Shown in pieces: positions 21,167-35,168 of a stretch of DNA of 64,000 nucleotides. Made by a program: the position numbers and the translations under genes. A model generated the notes under the pieces. It did not search any database. It had not been told where the DNA came from and saw only the letters and a program-made list of their open reading frames with translations. Positions within the stretch are counted from its first letter, which is position 1; each line of letters starts with the position of its first letter. The DNA comes from Laburnicola sp. R22_1 (lineage: Eukaryota > Ascomycota > Dothideomycetes > Pleosporales > Didymosphaeriaceae), in NCBI GenBank assembly GCA_014281115.1, contig JACONQ010000001.1, positions 4,588,001-4,652,000 on the forward strand. Direction: 5' to 3'.

Positions 21167-22718
21167 TAGATATTATTAAATAATATAAGCTTTCTTAGAG
21201 TTATTGCCTACTTTATTAATAAGTTATTTTTCTACTCTAGTACCTATTTTTGTAGTAATTTTATAGTAATTTACTATAATTTACTATCATCTAGATGCTA
21301 AATATTAATAACACAATTTACTTATTACCTTTTATAACCTTTTTAGCAACTATATAGTAGCTACGTAAGCCTAAGCTATTGTCTAGATTATTCGCGAGTA
21401 CAGCTTTAAGGAATAACTCTATTATTTTATAGAAGATAATGCTAGTAATAATAACACAAAGTTTATTAAATATATTAACTTTTTAACTAGCTTTAGTATT
21501 ATAAATTAATAATATATACGCTGCGCAGGTTATATAATTAACCTAGTTGTTAAAGTATTAATTTATAGTAATAGTGTAAGCAAATTTAAAGTAGAGCTTA
21601 CTTAGGCCTCTTCCTAGGAGCAATATTAATTATACTAAGTATATAGAATTATTAGAAAACTCTATAATTTTATAAACGCCGCGAGCTTTTCTATATAATA
21701 TAGTAAGACCTAGATAATAAGGATAATCTATAGACCTTTAGCACACTTAATTTAATATAGGATAGTAGTATTAGGTAGCATAGCGTTTACCTTATACTTC
21801 TGCGCTACTAGAAGCTTAAGAATCTAATTTAACGCTTTATCTAATGCTTGCGCGAGAAGGCCGTCCTACCTAAGGCTTCTAAGGTCCCTAATAACAATAA
21901 TAACAAATAATACAACCATATACTTAACCTATTATTACATAATAACTAGGAGAATATTACTATAATTATATAGGTCTTATAAAAGTTCTATAAGATATAT
22001 AAGGCGCTAGAGGGAGCGGCTAGTATTAGTAGCCTTAGGTCGCTCTAGTAAATAATTATTAACTTATAATAACTATATAAGTTACTTACTAAACGCGTAT
22101 AGCAAATTAATAGCTTTGCGTAATCTTTATACCTTATTAGGGGTATTACGCTTATTTAAAAAAAGCTTAATATATACTTTACAAAGATTATACTATTACT
22201 AAAACTATCTCTATACTATAGTTTTTTTACGACTAAGGGGTTTCTAATAAAAATATTATAATAATAGCAGTTATTGCTTCTACTATTATTAACATAGAAA
22301 AGCGTTTTAAGATATTTAATAAAAAGGGGTTAGCGCGTTATAAGCGAGCTAAGCAAGCTTAGCGCACTTAGCGCGCGCACTTTAAGTAAAAAAATTCATA
22401 TATAAAATATAATAAGGCTATATTACCGTACTATAGTTTAGAGTAGGTGGAGGAATAAGAAGATACTTAACTCTTATCTCTCTTCTCTACTATTATCTCT
22501 AAAGATATTACTAGAAGTAACAGCTATAATAGTAGGTTTATACTACTTATAAGATATATACTAAGTAGGAGTTTATATACTATAGATATACTAACACTTT
22601 ATCTCTATATTAAAGTTAACCTTAAAGAGACTTCTACTACTCTATTTCCTACTATTCTTCTAAGCCCTAATGCTAAAATCGTGGTTAACACTATCTAAAA
22701 GTACGCTCTCTATCTACT

Positions 22719-22906
<188 letters not shown>

Positions 22907-23219
22907 GGGCTATACTAAAGTATTGCTCTATCTAGAAGATTATTAATAAATTAAAGTAAAAGGTATATCTTAGCCTATATAAGGTGGTTCTAGTGTACTA
23001 GTTAGGCTAGTAATAGATTAGTAGCTAGAGACGTAATAATAGATATATAAAGTTCCTAGTATAGTTTCTTATATTACTATAGGTTAGAAAGGCGACAATA
23101 AAGGGTAAGATTAAGGGGAAAGAAGAGAAGAAGATATTTATTAATAAGTTGCTAGGAGAGAAGAGTATTATATAGATATGTTAGATTCTTATAGTTATTA
23201 TAGTGTTAAATAGTAAGTA

Positions 23220-25634
23220 TATTAAATAAGTACTCTATAGCTAGCTATATAGACATTAATATTTAATACTTTATACTAGTAAGTGTAGAGGTTGTATAGG
23301 GCGATTATATAAGAAAAGAAAAATAATATAATAGAACTAACTTTAGTATTAATTACTTATATCTAGAAGGGGTGTAAATAAAAAGAAGAAGATTCTATAG
23401 CATATAGGCTATAGCGCATAGGCATTATATAATAATATTAAAACTAATATTCTTAAGTGCTCTTGCCTATATAGTATACAGAAACTAGCAACTTTTTATT
23501 TTTAAAGTTTCTATTAGTAGTTTTTCCTTTCTCTATATAAACTATTTACTTGCTAGTATTTATCCTATCTATATATTATTTCTCTATCTGGATGTCTCTT
23601 AATCTTGCTAGCCTAATCTAGTTAGTAGAAAGATTCTATTAAATAACTATTTATTATACTTTGCTACTATTTGTTAGAAGCGTAATTAGGCTTATTAATA
23701 ATAGAGTAGCTATTTAGCTAATAGTAGTTAAGAGTAAGATTATATAGTTAATAATATAATAGCGGCAATAATATATTATTTATATAGAGCCCTTTTGCTT
23801 AGTTTATTCCTTATATAATAAATAGACTAATTTATCTTATTTATTTAGGTAGTAATATTAGGTAATTGTATAATATTAGATAAAGGGAAGATAAATACTA
23901 ATAAGAAGTAGGAATTAAGGCTCTAGATAGAAAGGAGAGGTATATAAGGCAGGCTTTCCTTTTTTTATTCTTCTTTCTCTTATCGTCTACTTTAAACATC
24001 TCTCTATATATATTTCTTTTCTCTAGCTCTTTTCTCTTTTTATTAAGCTAATTTCCTATTTTGTATAGTGCTAAACTATGTAAATAATAGCGCATATACT
24101 AGCAGATCTTAACTAGCTAGGGCTCCCTAGCTTTAATACTAATATAGTGGCTTTTCTAAGTAGAAAAATACGTATTACATTCCTAACTAGTTCCTAGGCG
24201 AATTATATATTTATTTAGAATATCTCTATTAATATAAGTTTCTTTATTCTTTACTTTTATATAAATACTAACTATAAAAATAGGCTAAGAAGTTACATAT
24301 TGCATATCTGCCTTTATATAATACTAATATTATTCTTATAGCTAGTATAGATTTATATTTATAGATTTCTAAGCTTATGTAGCGTAAAGACTACTTTTAT
24401 ACACTTTTTATTTAGTTATATAGTATCTTTAAAGGCACTATATACGCTTACTACTATAGTAGTAACTTTAGCCCTAGGCCCTTTACTAAGTGTTATATAG
24501 TAGTAAACTTCTAGGTAAAAGTATATAGCTCTTATATATAATAAAGCTATAGTGCTTAGTATAATTATTATATAGAACAGGGCTAGATAGTAGTATAAAT
24601 ACTTCTAGATATTATCTATAAGTACTAAAATAAAAACTTCTCTCTAAACAAATATATGCTATGTCTCTTCTCTTTTCTATACAAATAATAGATAGGAAAA
24701 AGCCTATTTTTAAGTAATATATACGTATAGAAAGAATTAAATAAATATATTGCGTAAAAGAATAGATAAATAATAAAGAAATAGTGCTATATAAAGGCTA
24801 GGAAGAGCTTATATAGGCCGGCTTAAGGCAATTTACTAATGCTTTAATAGTAATTATTAAGGTGTTACTAGAGATTAAGAACTCTAGAGCCTAATTTAGG
24901 GCCTTCTTTATATAGGTATTAGCAGAGTTATTCTTTTTATTAATCTATCTAATCTTAGAGATGGTGCGGTGCTTATATAATTTACGAAGTAATATAATAT
25001 TAATTATAAGGCGCTTTTTATTTGTAGTTCCTAGGCGTATAAAGTAGTTATAAAAAGACTTTAAATCTATATAGATAACTATAGAAATTAGTAGTAGACT
25101 AAGCATGCGTATAATCTTCTCGAGAATTATACTAATAGTAATAGCATTATTAAACCCTCCTACTATACTATATAGCTTACTAGTAAGAATACTTCTTATT
25201 ACTTTCTTATACTTAGTTAAGTTTTAGTATATAATATTTGCTAGAATCTTAAAGTTATTACTATTACTTATATAATACTTATTACCTAGAGCGATTAGGA
25301 ATTCTAGCTATAAGCTTAGGTTCTTATTTTTAGCAAATAAGCTATTAGTAAAGATAAATAGCTTTATGCAATAAAGGTTTAATAGTGTAAAGATAAGACC
25401 GCACTTACTATTACTAATCTACTATTAGATTTATATATTTAATGCCTTAATATCTTTATATAAGAGTAATATAGTCTAAGTAACAATAGACAAATTAAAT
25501 ATAGCTTCTAATTAGTATATAGATATAATATAGGCGCCTCTTGCACGCTGCTCTATATACCTCTAAGTAGTATCCTTATTTTTAGAATTAATTATGCAAA
25601 GGCCTTTTACTTACTCTTTTTATATAAAAACTAT
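23220..25634 (-). mobile_element. Second Copia element, 3' part only
   Basis: Starts with an LTR (23220-23484) that matches the first element's LTR but lacks about 23 bp near its middle, then follows the same order through the 3' non-coding region (uninterrupted by element A) and the RNase H end of pol (about 24.8-25.6 kb). It stops abruptly near 25634 where a different repeat (element C) begins, so the 5' part and second LTR are missing. It is heavily RIP-mutated. Confidence 0.8.
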
Positions 25635-26990
25635 AATTAAAAAGACTTCGCGCACTCTTAGTACATAGTATAACGCTATAAGAGAAAGTAGTAGATGTGC
25701 TAAAGAACGCAATAAATTAAGTAAAGTAATAAGACTAGTTTAGTGGCTATTTAGGAACTGTTTGTAAGCATATGCAAATTAGCCCCTAATAGAGTTAATT
25801 ATAAGCTATACTATAGTACTAAAGTTAATAATAATAATATAACGCGTAGTTGCCTATGCAGTACCTTATAAAAATTTGCAACTAGAGATTATTTTTATCT
25901 ATCTATCCTTATATATATAATATAAGTAGCTATTACGTAAGACTTTAAGGTTATAATCTAGTATAGCTATCCTTTACCCTATAAACGTTATTACTACTAG
26001 GCAGGCAGTTACGCGTTTATATATATATATATAATAAGAATAATAATACTAATAATACTAATAAAATTAATAAAATTAACGTAGGCACTAATAACTACAA
26101 CTAGAAATAGTATTGCAAAGAGCAAACACTACTTAAAGTTACTATTAGTATAGTAGTAAACTATAAGTTCTATAGTATATAGATAGACCTAACTAATTTA
26201 ACGCGCTATATTAAAGAGAACTTAGGTACTTTAGGCACTATAAACTTTAAGTTGTAACTTACTCTTTAGCAATTTAGCTACCTAGTACTTAGCTAAATTA
26301 GTAATTCTTAGTACTAGAGTAATTTTAATAAGCAATAGGCTAGAATTGCTAAAGGTTACTAAAGACATAAGAAATATAAGAAGTAGCTATATAACCTAAA
26401 GGGGCTAGAGGAAAGTTGCTATAATAAATAAATAATAGAGACGTAGTAAATATATAAATATACACTTATTCTATAGGATTTCTATAGAATATAGGTAGAG
26501 TAAGGCTAACACTAGGGAAGTATACTAGAGATTAATAGGTTATTATTAGTAGAGGATAGTAGGGTGCTATTTAGTATTAGGAGTAGGGAGCGCGCGCGTA
26601 ATACTTATTATATATTATAGTAGTAAAGTAGGGATCTAAGTTATTAATTATCTAGTAAGGCAGTGGAGAAAGGTAGAGTCTATTATTTAGTAACGTGGTA
26701 GGAAAGTAAGTTAGGATATTATTATTATTGTGAGTTTATTATCTTAAAAGCTTAGAGAAGAAATATTAGTAAAACTTTAACGCGCTCTAGATTCTAGGGC
26801 TTAGCGCATATATAATATAATGTTATATAATATTATATAATATTATATGGGCGCTAGTAATATAATAAAAAAACTTAGTAATTAAACGTAGTGGGCAACT
26901 TAAAAACTAATATGTAAAGGTAGTTTATACTTCTACTTAGAAGAGATTATTATAAACGTGGACGTAGCGAAATTATGGAGATCTAATAAA
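25635..26990 (+). mobile_element. Element C, copy 1 (unknown class)
   Basis: Begins near AAAGACTTCGCGCACTCTTAG and parallels the copy at 46405-49641 (after removal of a pogo element there) through landmarks such as CGCGTAGTTGCC, GATTTCTATAGAAT and GGGCTTAGCGC. It ends around 26.99 kb where similarity fades. I read only fragments of protein and cannot assign a class. It carries only two TAG units where copy 2 has a long TAG run. Confidence 0.6.
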
Positions 26991-27048
26991 TACGCGCGGG
27001 GCGCACGTATAATAAGACAAGGTAATAAGTTAGTAAGTTATGTAATAA

Positions 27049-27200
27049 ATTACTATAATTATAGTAATTAGAGTAATTAGGAGCATGTGATAGATTACTA
27101 CAGTTATAGTAATTAGAGTAATTAGGGGCATGTAATAGATTACTATAGTTATAGTAATTAGAGTAATTAGATAGATTACTATAATTATAGTAATTATAGT
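27049..27200. repeat. Tandem repeat, 45-bp unit, about 3 copies
   Basis: The unit starts ATTACTATAATTATAGTAAT at 27049, 27094 and 27139, each with an internal GAGTAATTAG and a CATGT in the first two. The last unit is shortened and followed by a fourth partial start. Confidence 0.85.
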
Positions 27201-27598
27201 AAGTTTATAAAAGATTAGGACTCTATAGATTTAGAGAATCTTCTTAGTTTTAAATCTTTATAGTTAATGTCTTTAAATAGTACAATCTCCTATATAGATT
27301 AGTGTTAGTTATTCTATCTTGTTTAGAATTAGAAAAGTCTTACCTAAGACTGTTAATATCTTACTTAATTCCTTCTAAAGCCTCTAACGCAGACACCTTA
27401 AGTTACCTTACCTCCCTTAATATAGATTAGAATAAGGTACATAACCCTATATTAATACTTTAACTACCTAATAGGTTTTAAGATAATAGTTAATATACTA
27501 TAGCGATATATGCGAGTAACTAAGCACTAAGAAGTAGTAGCTTAATAGCAACACCTACTAGTAGTAGTGCTAGCGAACTAACTATAAATATAGCTATA

Positions 27599-29447
27599 AC
27601 ATGGATGGCAAGCGAGCGGCGCAGGCAAGCGAGCGGCGCACCCCATCAACTTTTCGCACCTTTGAAGTCGCGCAGCTCAACCACAATATAATATACTATA
27701 TAGATTTTGATACAATAGATTAAGCAGTATTTAAAGTATCTTTTTTGCATGTACGTGAGTTATGCCCAAGCTCTCTGCACCTTGTGCAGCGCGCCAGAGC
27801 CTGGCGGCTCAGGCCTGATCGCTCTCCACTTTGACGCTGTTCATGCTCTATCTGCTGGTTAGCCGCCTTTTGAGCAAGTATATTCTCTCCCTCTTCCTTT
27901 GTTAAGGTCCCCTGCTTCTATATCCGCTTCTTTTTGCGCTGTCTACGCTTAGTTGCTGCCTTATTGGCTCTCTTAAGGCTAGTAATCTAATTGCGCATAA
28001 GCTCAGCTGAGAGCATTATTACTTTAGCACCCTTCTTAAGTTAATTAATCGCCTGAATAATAGAGGCAGGCGAGGAGCTCTTGTGCTGTTGAACGCGCTC
28101 ACGGATTAGAGTTGATTAAGCCTCAAGCTCACGTATGTTGCTCGGCGTTTTGGCTTCCTAGAGAGCCTCTGGCAGAGCAGCTGGTGAAGGCGTACGAAGC
28201 TGCACATCCAGCTTTGACAGAACAGCTTTAGGCTAGAGAGGAATAAGGCCTGCGCCTCGAAAGGCTGAATAGATATTGGCTGATGTAAATAATTGCTTAA
28301 AGGCTGTCTTAAAGGCTGGCAGGAATTCAAGCTTTGTAATGTGGTTAATGTAGTTACGGATTAGAGCCTTAACCTCTTAGCTGTACGCGCGCTTTAACGG
28401 CGAGAAGCAGCCTACATTAAGTGGCTGCAGCAGATGCGAGGAGTGAGGCGGCATGCAGAGCGTGTAGATGTTATTCTCCTTGCAAAGCTGTTGAAATTCA
28501 AGAGAGTGGTGGCTTGTATGGCTATTAAGGATAAGCAGCCTACGCGTGCTAACAATCTAGGTCTCTGTATACTTAATAAAGTGCTTTAGCCACTTAACTC
28601 CAAGCTTGTTCGTCGTCTAGCTGTTGTCGCTAAGAGATATAGCCCAATTGCGCGGGATATCCTCCTCGTACTAAGCAGATAGGTGGTGCTGGCCAGCAAA
28701 GATAATAAACAGTGGGATAGCCTAGCTAGCAGCGTTGATTGCTTGGACAAGTGTCACCCACTTGCGGTTCCCAGGCTGGACAGCCTTTGGCCAGCCTCTC
28801 CTCTCTAACCCTATAACAACGAGCTAAGTCGTAATCTTGCCTATTATGAAGCCAGCCTTATTAAAATTGTAGACGTCCTTATCGCAGATGCCGTACCTGG
28901 CCTTAGTCTGCTCTACAAGCTTGAACCAGGCGCTAATTAGGATAGGATCCTTACAGAGAGCTCTCTGTCTATTGTAGGCTTGGTTAAAACACGTCTTAAG
29001 AGAGTCTGTACGCCTAACAAAGTTGGCTGGCCACTTCTGTCCAACCTGGCCTGCGCCGCGCGCAGCTAGCAGCTTATCTGCCATATCGCGAATTGCTAAG
29101 TAGGTAGGTAAAAATTCACGTAGGTCTAGATTAAGTATATGACGAATTATCACCTCCTCTTCTAGCTAGGTGAGCTTCTTCGAGTTGGGCTGGCAATCGC
29201 GTCGCGTAGGTCTTCCAGCGCGTTGGCGGCGGAGCGTTGTTTTGGGTATATTGTAGACTGCTGCAGCAGCTTGGTTGCTTTGGATTTGGCTAGTATTAAT
29301 TGAAAAGATGGCAAGCTGAACATCTGCTTCCTTTGAAGCCATTTGAGTGTTGTGGCGTGGAGTTGTTGTAGGACGCGTTTAGAGCGGGTGCGAAAGTTGA
29401 TAGGGTGCGCCGCTCGCTTGCCTGCGCCGCTCGCTTGCCATCCATGT
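27599..29447 (-). mobile_element. pogo-type element 3, lightly mutated
   Basis: 1849 bp with inverted repeats of about 60 bp, outer ends ACATGGATGGCAAGCGAGCG, flanked by TA (27597-27598 and 29448-29449). Each inverted repeat holds a 17-bp direct repeat (GCAAGCGAGCGGCGCA twice). It is much less AT-rich than its surroundings, so it arrived late or met little RIP. Confidence 0.9.
27720..29342 (-). pseudogene. pogo-type transposase with C-terminal zinc knuckle (few stops)
   Basis: ATG 29342, stop 27720-27722, 541 codons in one register with only about seven in-frame stops, mostly at Gln or Trp positions. Order: Psq-like helix-turn-helix (MASKEADVQLAIFS...IPKTTLRRQ), CENP-B-type helices (VIIRHILNLDLREF...KWPANFVRR), DDE core with YNFNKAGF (first Asp now Asn), [29 protein letters not shown] (second Asp now Asn) and [13 protein letters not shown]. 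The C-terminus is basic and ends in CTRCREPGHNSRTC, a CCHC zinc knuckle. The homologue at 46801-48450 shares this architecture. The Asp-to-Asn changes are G-to-A. Inactive as it stands. Confidence 0.88.
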
Positions 29448-32400
29448 TAGTAATAGTAACACAAGCTAATTAAATTTAATAGTTAGAGGTATAAGTATTA
29501 GAGCTCCTAGTAGTTATTATAGTATAATAGTTAGCAGGTTAAGAAAAGACTATAAGGCTATCTATAGAAAAATATAGTAGAGGAAGGGGACTTAAGAAAT
29601 TTCTTACTAATATAGAACTATACTATTAGTATAATTTAGGTTTATTTCCTATAAATAAGACAAGGTCCTTGCAGCTAGCTTATACCTTAGGGAGAGAGTA
29701 GCTAAGTGGCTATAACTACTAGTAGACGACTATATTAGCACAAACAAAGTTAGCAATATAAAGAGCACAAACAAAGTTAGCAATATAAAGAGCAAAACTA
29801 AATTAGTATTTAAAATATAGCAAGATTTTAAGAAATAAATAAGGATTATATGTAGGGAAGTTAATAAGAAATAATAAGCTAAATAATAAATTTAGCAGTT
29901 ATAATAAACAATGTTAGTTAGTAAGTATACTTTAGAGTTTAGGCAACTATAATCTAAGGTTAAATAGGATAATGTAGCGTTAAAGGCAGCTTTCTATTAT
30001 AGTCTAAAGAATAGTGTAAAAGACGCTCTACTACTCTATAATAAACTAGAAGACTTAAATAAGTTAATTAAGGTTATAGTACGTATTAATAACCGTCTCT
30101 ATAAAAGAATATAGAAAAAGAAGTATAGTAAAGCTAAGATAATTACTAAGCCTAAGGAAGACTAAAGAAATAAGCGATACTATAATAAGGATAAGAATAT
30201 TGTAATAGCTAGCAAAGTCTAGAAAAAAGGGAAGTCTTTATAGAGGAAGCACAAACCTTAAGAACCTTAGAGGGATAATAGCCTATTAAAAGAAAAAAGA
30301 TAAAGGCGCTATAATAATCGCGCATATCTAGTATGTGGTAAGTAAGGCTACTTTAAATAAAACTGCTTAGAGAAGCAAAGGATTAGCAGAGCTAGAGTTA
30401 TTAGGGTAGGAATAATTAGATCCTATAGAGAAATAACACTACTAGACCTAGATAAGAAATACGCAGCTCTTAACTAGACAGAATATAAGATAGTAGTTAA
30501 TAATAAATACTGTAAAAAATACAAAGAAGACTAAGAGGTTATAGCCTAATAATCTGGCTATTAAGACTACTTTCTAATTATAATAGAGGAATGTGGAGTA
30601 TAACTAGCCTATAGAAAAAACAAGAATCCTTGCTATATTTACTATTAATAGGATTAAAAGGACTAGCATAAGCTACTTAGATAGTACTAATGCTATAATA
30701 ATACTTATAAAACCTATAAAACGCATAAGCACGTAATAGGATAGTGGCTAGTAAGACTAGAAAAAGGAGATGCGGACAAAGCACTCTATAATTAAGAAGA
30801 CTGCGAGATTAGATATAAGAAAGAATACAACAATTTACTAGAATAAATAGACTATAATAAAAAATAATACTTAAAGTATACTTGCAAATAGAAAAGGGAT
30901 TAACTAGTAGGCATTAACTAGGATATAGATACCTAAAGCCTTAGGAATATTAGGTATAGAATTGCTAAAGACACTAGAATAATAATATAGATAAGGAAGA
31001 AAACTAATATATAGAAGACGCACAGAACTATTATAAATAATAGTATTAAGATATAGATATAGACCCTTATTTAAGTAAACCTTAGATAAAGTATAATAAG
31101 AATAACTACTAATATTATTAGGAAATAAAGGAATTAGCAGGATACTTTCTACCTAATAAAGCCCTTAATAAGATACTGTAATAGTAATAATATATAACTA
31201 TATTATAGATAGGGTGTTATAAAGACTAGTGTTAAATATACCTTAATAATAAATAAGACGTAGAATAGTTCCTAAAGAGCCCATAACTAAAAAAAAACTA
31301 AAATGCTTTTAGTAATAGGGTTACGCTAGTAAAAGCAAATTAACAACCCTTTATAAAGTATACTATAATACACAAACGCGCCTAAAGGTAGATATACTAG
31401 TGTAAGAATATAAGATTTATGCGCTTGTAGATAGTAGCGCTAAATAGACCTTTATATTACTATAAATAGTAGAATAATATAGTATACCCTATTAGAATAA
31501 GCTAGAACCTATAAAGGTTGTGCTTATAGATAATACACTACTAGAATATAAAGATAGCGTAATACACCTTAAGACCTAGAAGGTATTACTAGAACTAGCT
31601 AGATTAAAGAACTAATAAAGAATTAATATTATAGATCTTAGAGAAGAAGACATATTAATTAGATATAATTAGCTTAGAAAGCATAATTCTGCTATTAATT
31701 AGCAGAATAGAATATTATAAAGCTAATAGCCTGCGGATAAAGTTGCTTCGTAATAAAGGTTAGAATAAAGAGAATTTATAAGGCAGGTTGCTTTAGACTA
31801 AGACTTATAATTAGGCCTAATAATCTATAGTATACCCTAGCTAGGTAAGATTAGTAAGATATTAATAATAAAGATTATGCGCATATATAGAAAAGACCCT
31901 TAGAGAGTAGAAGTTATAGAGGTGCGATAAGTTGCAACTATAAAGAATAAACCCTAACCTAATATACCTTAGGAATATAAGAAATATTATAAGCTCTTTA
32001 AGAAGTATAGAAGTGATAATTTACTAGAGCACTAGGAGTAAAATTATAAAATTTACCTAAAGAAAGGAGTAAAGTTTAAGTCTAGATATATATACTTACT
32101 ATTAGATAGCTAGTAGAAAGAGCTAAAGATATATATTAATAAGAATTTTATAAGAGGATTTATATAATAAAGTAAGAGCTTAATAGCCTTACTAATTTTA
32201 TTTGTACTAAAGAAGAATAGTAAGCTAAGACTCTATATAGACTATAGACAGCTAAATAATGCTATAAGAAAGAATAGATACCTCTTGCCTCTTATTTAGG
32301 AACTTATAAACTAACTTTAGAGAGTTAAGTAGATTATAAAATTTAATATCTATAAGAAATATTATTAAATACAAATTGCAAAGGAATGTAAATAGCTTAC

Positions 32401-33039
32401 TACCTTTAAAATATAATATAGCCTATTTAAATATATAGTTATGCCTTTTAGATTAATAAATACACTAGCAACATTTTAGGCAGTTATTAATAAGGTACTA
32501 TATAAATACTTAAATCTATTCTATATAGCATACTTAGATAATATACTAGTGTACTTTAAGGGATTACTTAAGAAGTACGTAAAATACGTAAAGAAGGTGC
32601 TTAACAAGCTAAAGTAGTATAGATTACTCTTATAGCTAGAAAAATATAAATTATATATTATATAAACTAGATATCTTAGATTTATTATTAGATAAGATAG
32701 TATTACTATAGACCCTTAGAAAGTCATAGCTGTATAGAACTAGCTAGTTCCTAAGATAGTTAAGGACGTGCAATCTTTCCTAGGATTTGCAAATTTCTAC
32801 TAAAAGTTTATTATAAGATACTTAAAAACCACAGCGCCTCTTATAAAAATAACTAAGAAGGAGAAAGAATTCTCCTAGGGTTAGGAGCAACAGTTAGCTT
32901 TTAAGAAGCTAAAGGAGCTATTTACTACAGCACTATTACTATAGATATAAAATCTAACACAGCTAATATAAGTAGAAATAAATGCATTAGATTACGCCTT
33001 AGAAGCTATACTTATATAGTAGGGCGAAGATAGAAAGTA

Positions 33040-34361
33040 CAGTGCCAAGCCAAAAGTCTATTCCCCCAACACGCTAACGCGCGTACACTAACACCAACAC
33101 CCTATTTTCAACACTATATTACTCCACCAATATGAGCTCTTTTAGTGTAGAAATTTCAGGAAATCGTCGCCGCAATGCCGAATTATCTATCCAGCAACAG
33201 GATTTAATTATCGCGAAGTTTAAGGCGGGCGCGTTATTACGAGAGTTAGCTAAGAAGTTTAACTATACGCGTCGCTGCATCAACAAAACACTTTAGAGAT
33301 ATGGAGAATAACACCACAATTAATCGCGGCCTTAATTAGGGTGTCCCTAGGCGCTTAATACACATAACAAGCGTGTACTCTATTAAGAGGCACGAAAAAA
33401 CCTAAGGATTAAATACCTAGCCCTCCTCTGCGAGGCCTCCCTCCGCCGTATCTCTTAAACGACTGCATATCGCGCATTAAAGGCAGAGAGCCTAACCAAC
33501 TTCTAGGCAGCGCAGAAGCCCAAGATCACTTACATAGTGGCCCAGGAGAGGCGTTAATTCGAATAGGAATATCGCAATTGGGATTGGCGCGAACAGCCCT
33601 TCCAGTTCTTAGATAAGTGCTCTATTTAAAGACGCTCCAGCGGCACATCTACATAGGTTTTTCGCCTCCCACACAAGAAATAGATATGAGATAATTAAGG
33701 AGACAGTTATATTAAGATCTTGCGCGGCAATAGTGTGGGCGAGTATCTGGCTTAATTAGAGAGGGCGGGTTTAGCGGAGTCCCTTAGTAATTATGCCCAG
33801 GGACCTAGTAGCTCGTCGCAAAGGATACAGCGCATAGAGTTATATTAAAGCTCTACGCAAAGAACTCCTCTGTAATTATCACGCAGAAGATATCTATATG
33901 CACAACAACGCGCCCATCTATAGGGCGCGACAGTCGCTCAATTTTTTGGCAAAACACAGCATACAACTAATTAAGTGACCGCATTATTCCCCCAACATTA
34001 ACCCCATCAAACATCTCTAGTGGTCCCTTAAGAGAGAACTCCATAAGCGTTACCCCAATATAGGCGACCTTAGCGACGGCAATAAGGACTTTGAGACCTT
34101 CTGCGCGGCGTTAAAAGATTGCTGGCGTAGAATCCCTAATTCGCTAATTCGCAAGCTTATACTTAGTATGCCGCGCCGCCTACTTACTCTCTGGCGTGCG
34201 CGCAGGTATTAAACAAAATATTAATTAAATAATTATCTCTATATCAATTATCAACTCTCCAGGAGCAATATTGGGGGTGCCGGAGCGCTCTGCGCAACGG
34301 GGTGGTAATAATAGCGGACCTCGCTTACCCCTGCGGGGAACAGACTTTTGGCTTAGTACTG
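33040..34361 (+). mobile_element. Tc1/mariner element 2 inside Gypsy 1
   Basis: 1322 bp, flanked by TA (33038-33039 and 34362-34363). Inverted ends CAGTGCCAAGCCAAAAGTCT at the left and the matching CAGTACTAAGCCAAAAGTCT at the right. The Gypsy RNase H frame resumes after it. It is GC-richer than the host. Confidence 0.88.
33132..34212 (+). pseudogene. Tc1/mariner transposase 2 (degraded)
   Basis: ATG 33132 opens a frame of 56 codons (MSSFSVEISGNRRRNAEL...QQQDLIIAKFKAGALLRELA, then YTRRCINKTL) that is a helix-turn-helix. Stops then appear at Gln/Trp positions, with downstream segments resembling the DDE domain and a C-terminus ending RLLTLWRARRY before a TAA near 34212. Start and end are not in the same register, so at least one indel or intron exists. 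Catalytic residues are not all readable. Confidence 0.75.
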
Positions 34362-35168
34362 TAGAGACTAATATTCTACTATTATAGAAAGTTCTTAGGA
34401 GTAGAACTTAACTACAACATTTATAATAAGGAACTATTAGCGATAATAGACTTCTTTAAATAATAGAAACTACAGCTTATAGAAGCTTAACACTAGATTA
34501 AGATATTCTTAGACTACTAGAACCTTATAAGTTTTATATTAACTAAGAAACTTAATAGACAATAGGTTAGATAGGTAGAAATAATAGCAAACTATAATTT
34601 TAGAATCTACTATTGCCTAGGATCGCTAAATAGGGTAGCAGACGCCCTTAGCTAAAGATTAGACCTTAGGGAGGCAGACTAACCTAAGACGCACAACGCG
34701 GTTTTACAAATAGGAATAGATAGTACTCTCTAATATAATTAACCCTAGTTAGTAAAAGTTACAGTATTTAGGTATAACCTAGTAAGTGGATAGCAAGACC
34801 TAAGCTAATAGATGTAACACGCCACAAAAGATTATAATAATTAAGGCAGAATTAAGGTGCTAGATAATATAGCTAAAACTCTAATTAAGGCATAATATAA
34901 ATTAAAGGACTAGGGACACCTAGGTATTAATAAAACAACTTAATAGATTTAACTAGAATATAATATTCTATATACACATAATAAGGTAAAAAAGGTTATA
35001 GGTAACTATTTAGTATATGCGAAGAATAAGCCTAAGAAATATAAGTTTTATAGGTTATTATAACCCTTAACACTGCCTATAAGACTATAGACTAGTGTTA
35101 TAATAGACTTTATAGTAAAGCTCCTAGTATTAATAGAACATAGATCTAGACAATTATGCGACTTAGTA

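Larger units (their letters stand above)
29450..35168 (+). mobile_element. Ty3/Gypsy retrotransposon 1, degraded and interrupted
   Basis: Gag-like sequence at about 29.7-30.4 kb ends with a CCHC-like box near 30.33 kb. The protease motif reads LVDSSAK at about 31.42 kb. Reverse transcriptase is clear at 32.2-32.6 kb, with VMPFRLINTLATF and YLDNILVYF (originally YLDDILVY). RNase H reads NYNIYNKELLAII at about 34.41 kb. The integrase zinc region and DFIVKL segment lie at 34.9-35.12 kb. Order reverse transcriptase, RNase H, integrase marks Gypsy. A Tc1 element sits in the RNase H region (33040-34361). The element is cut at 35168 by another Tc1-type element, and I did not identify LTRs. Confidence 0.8.
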
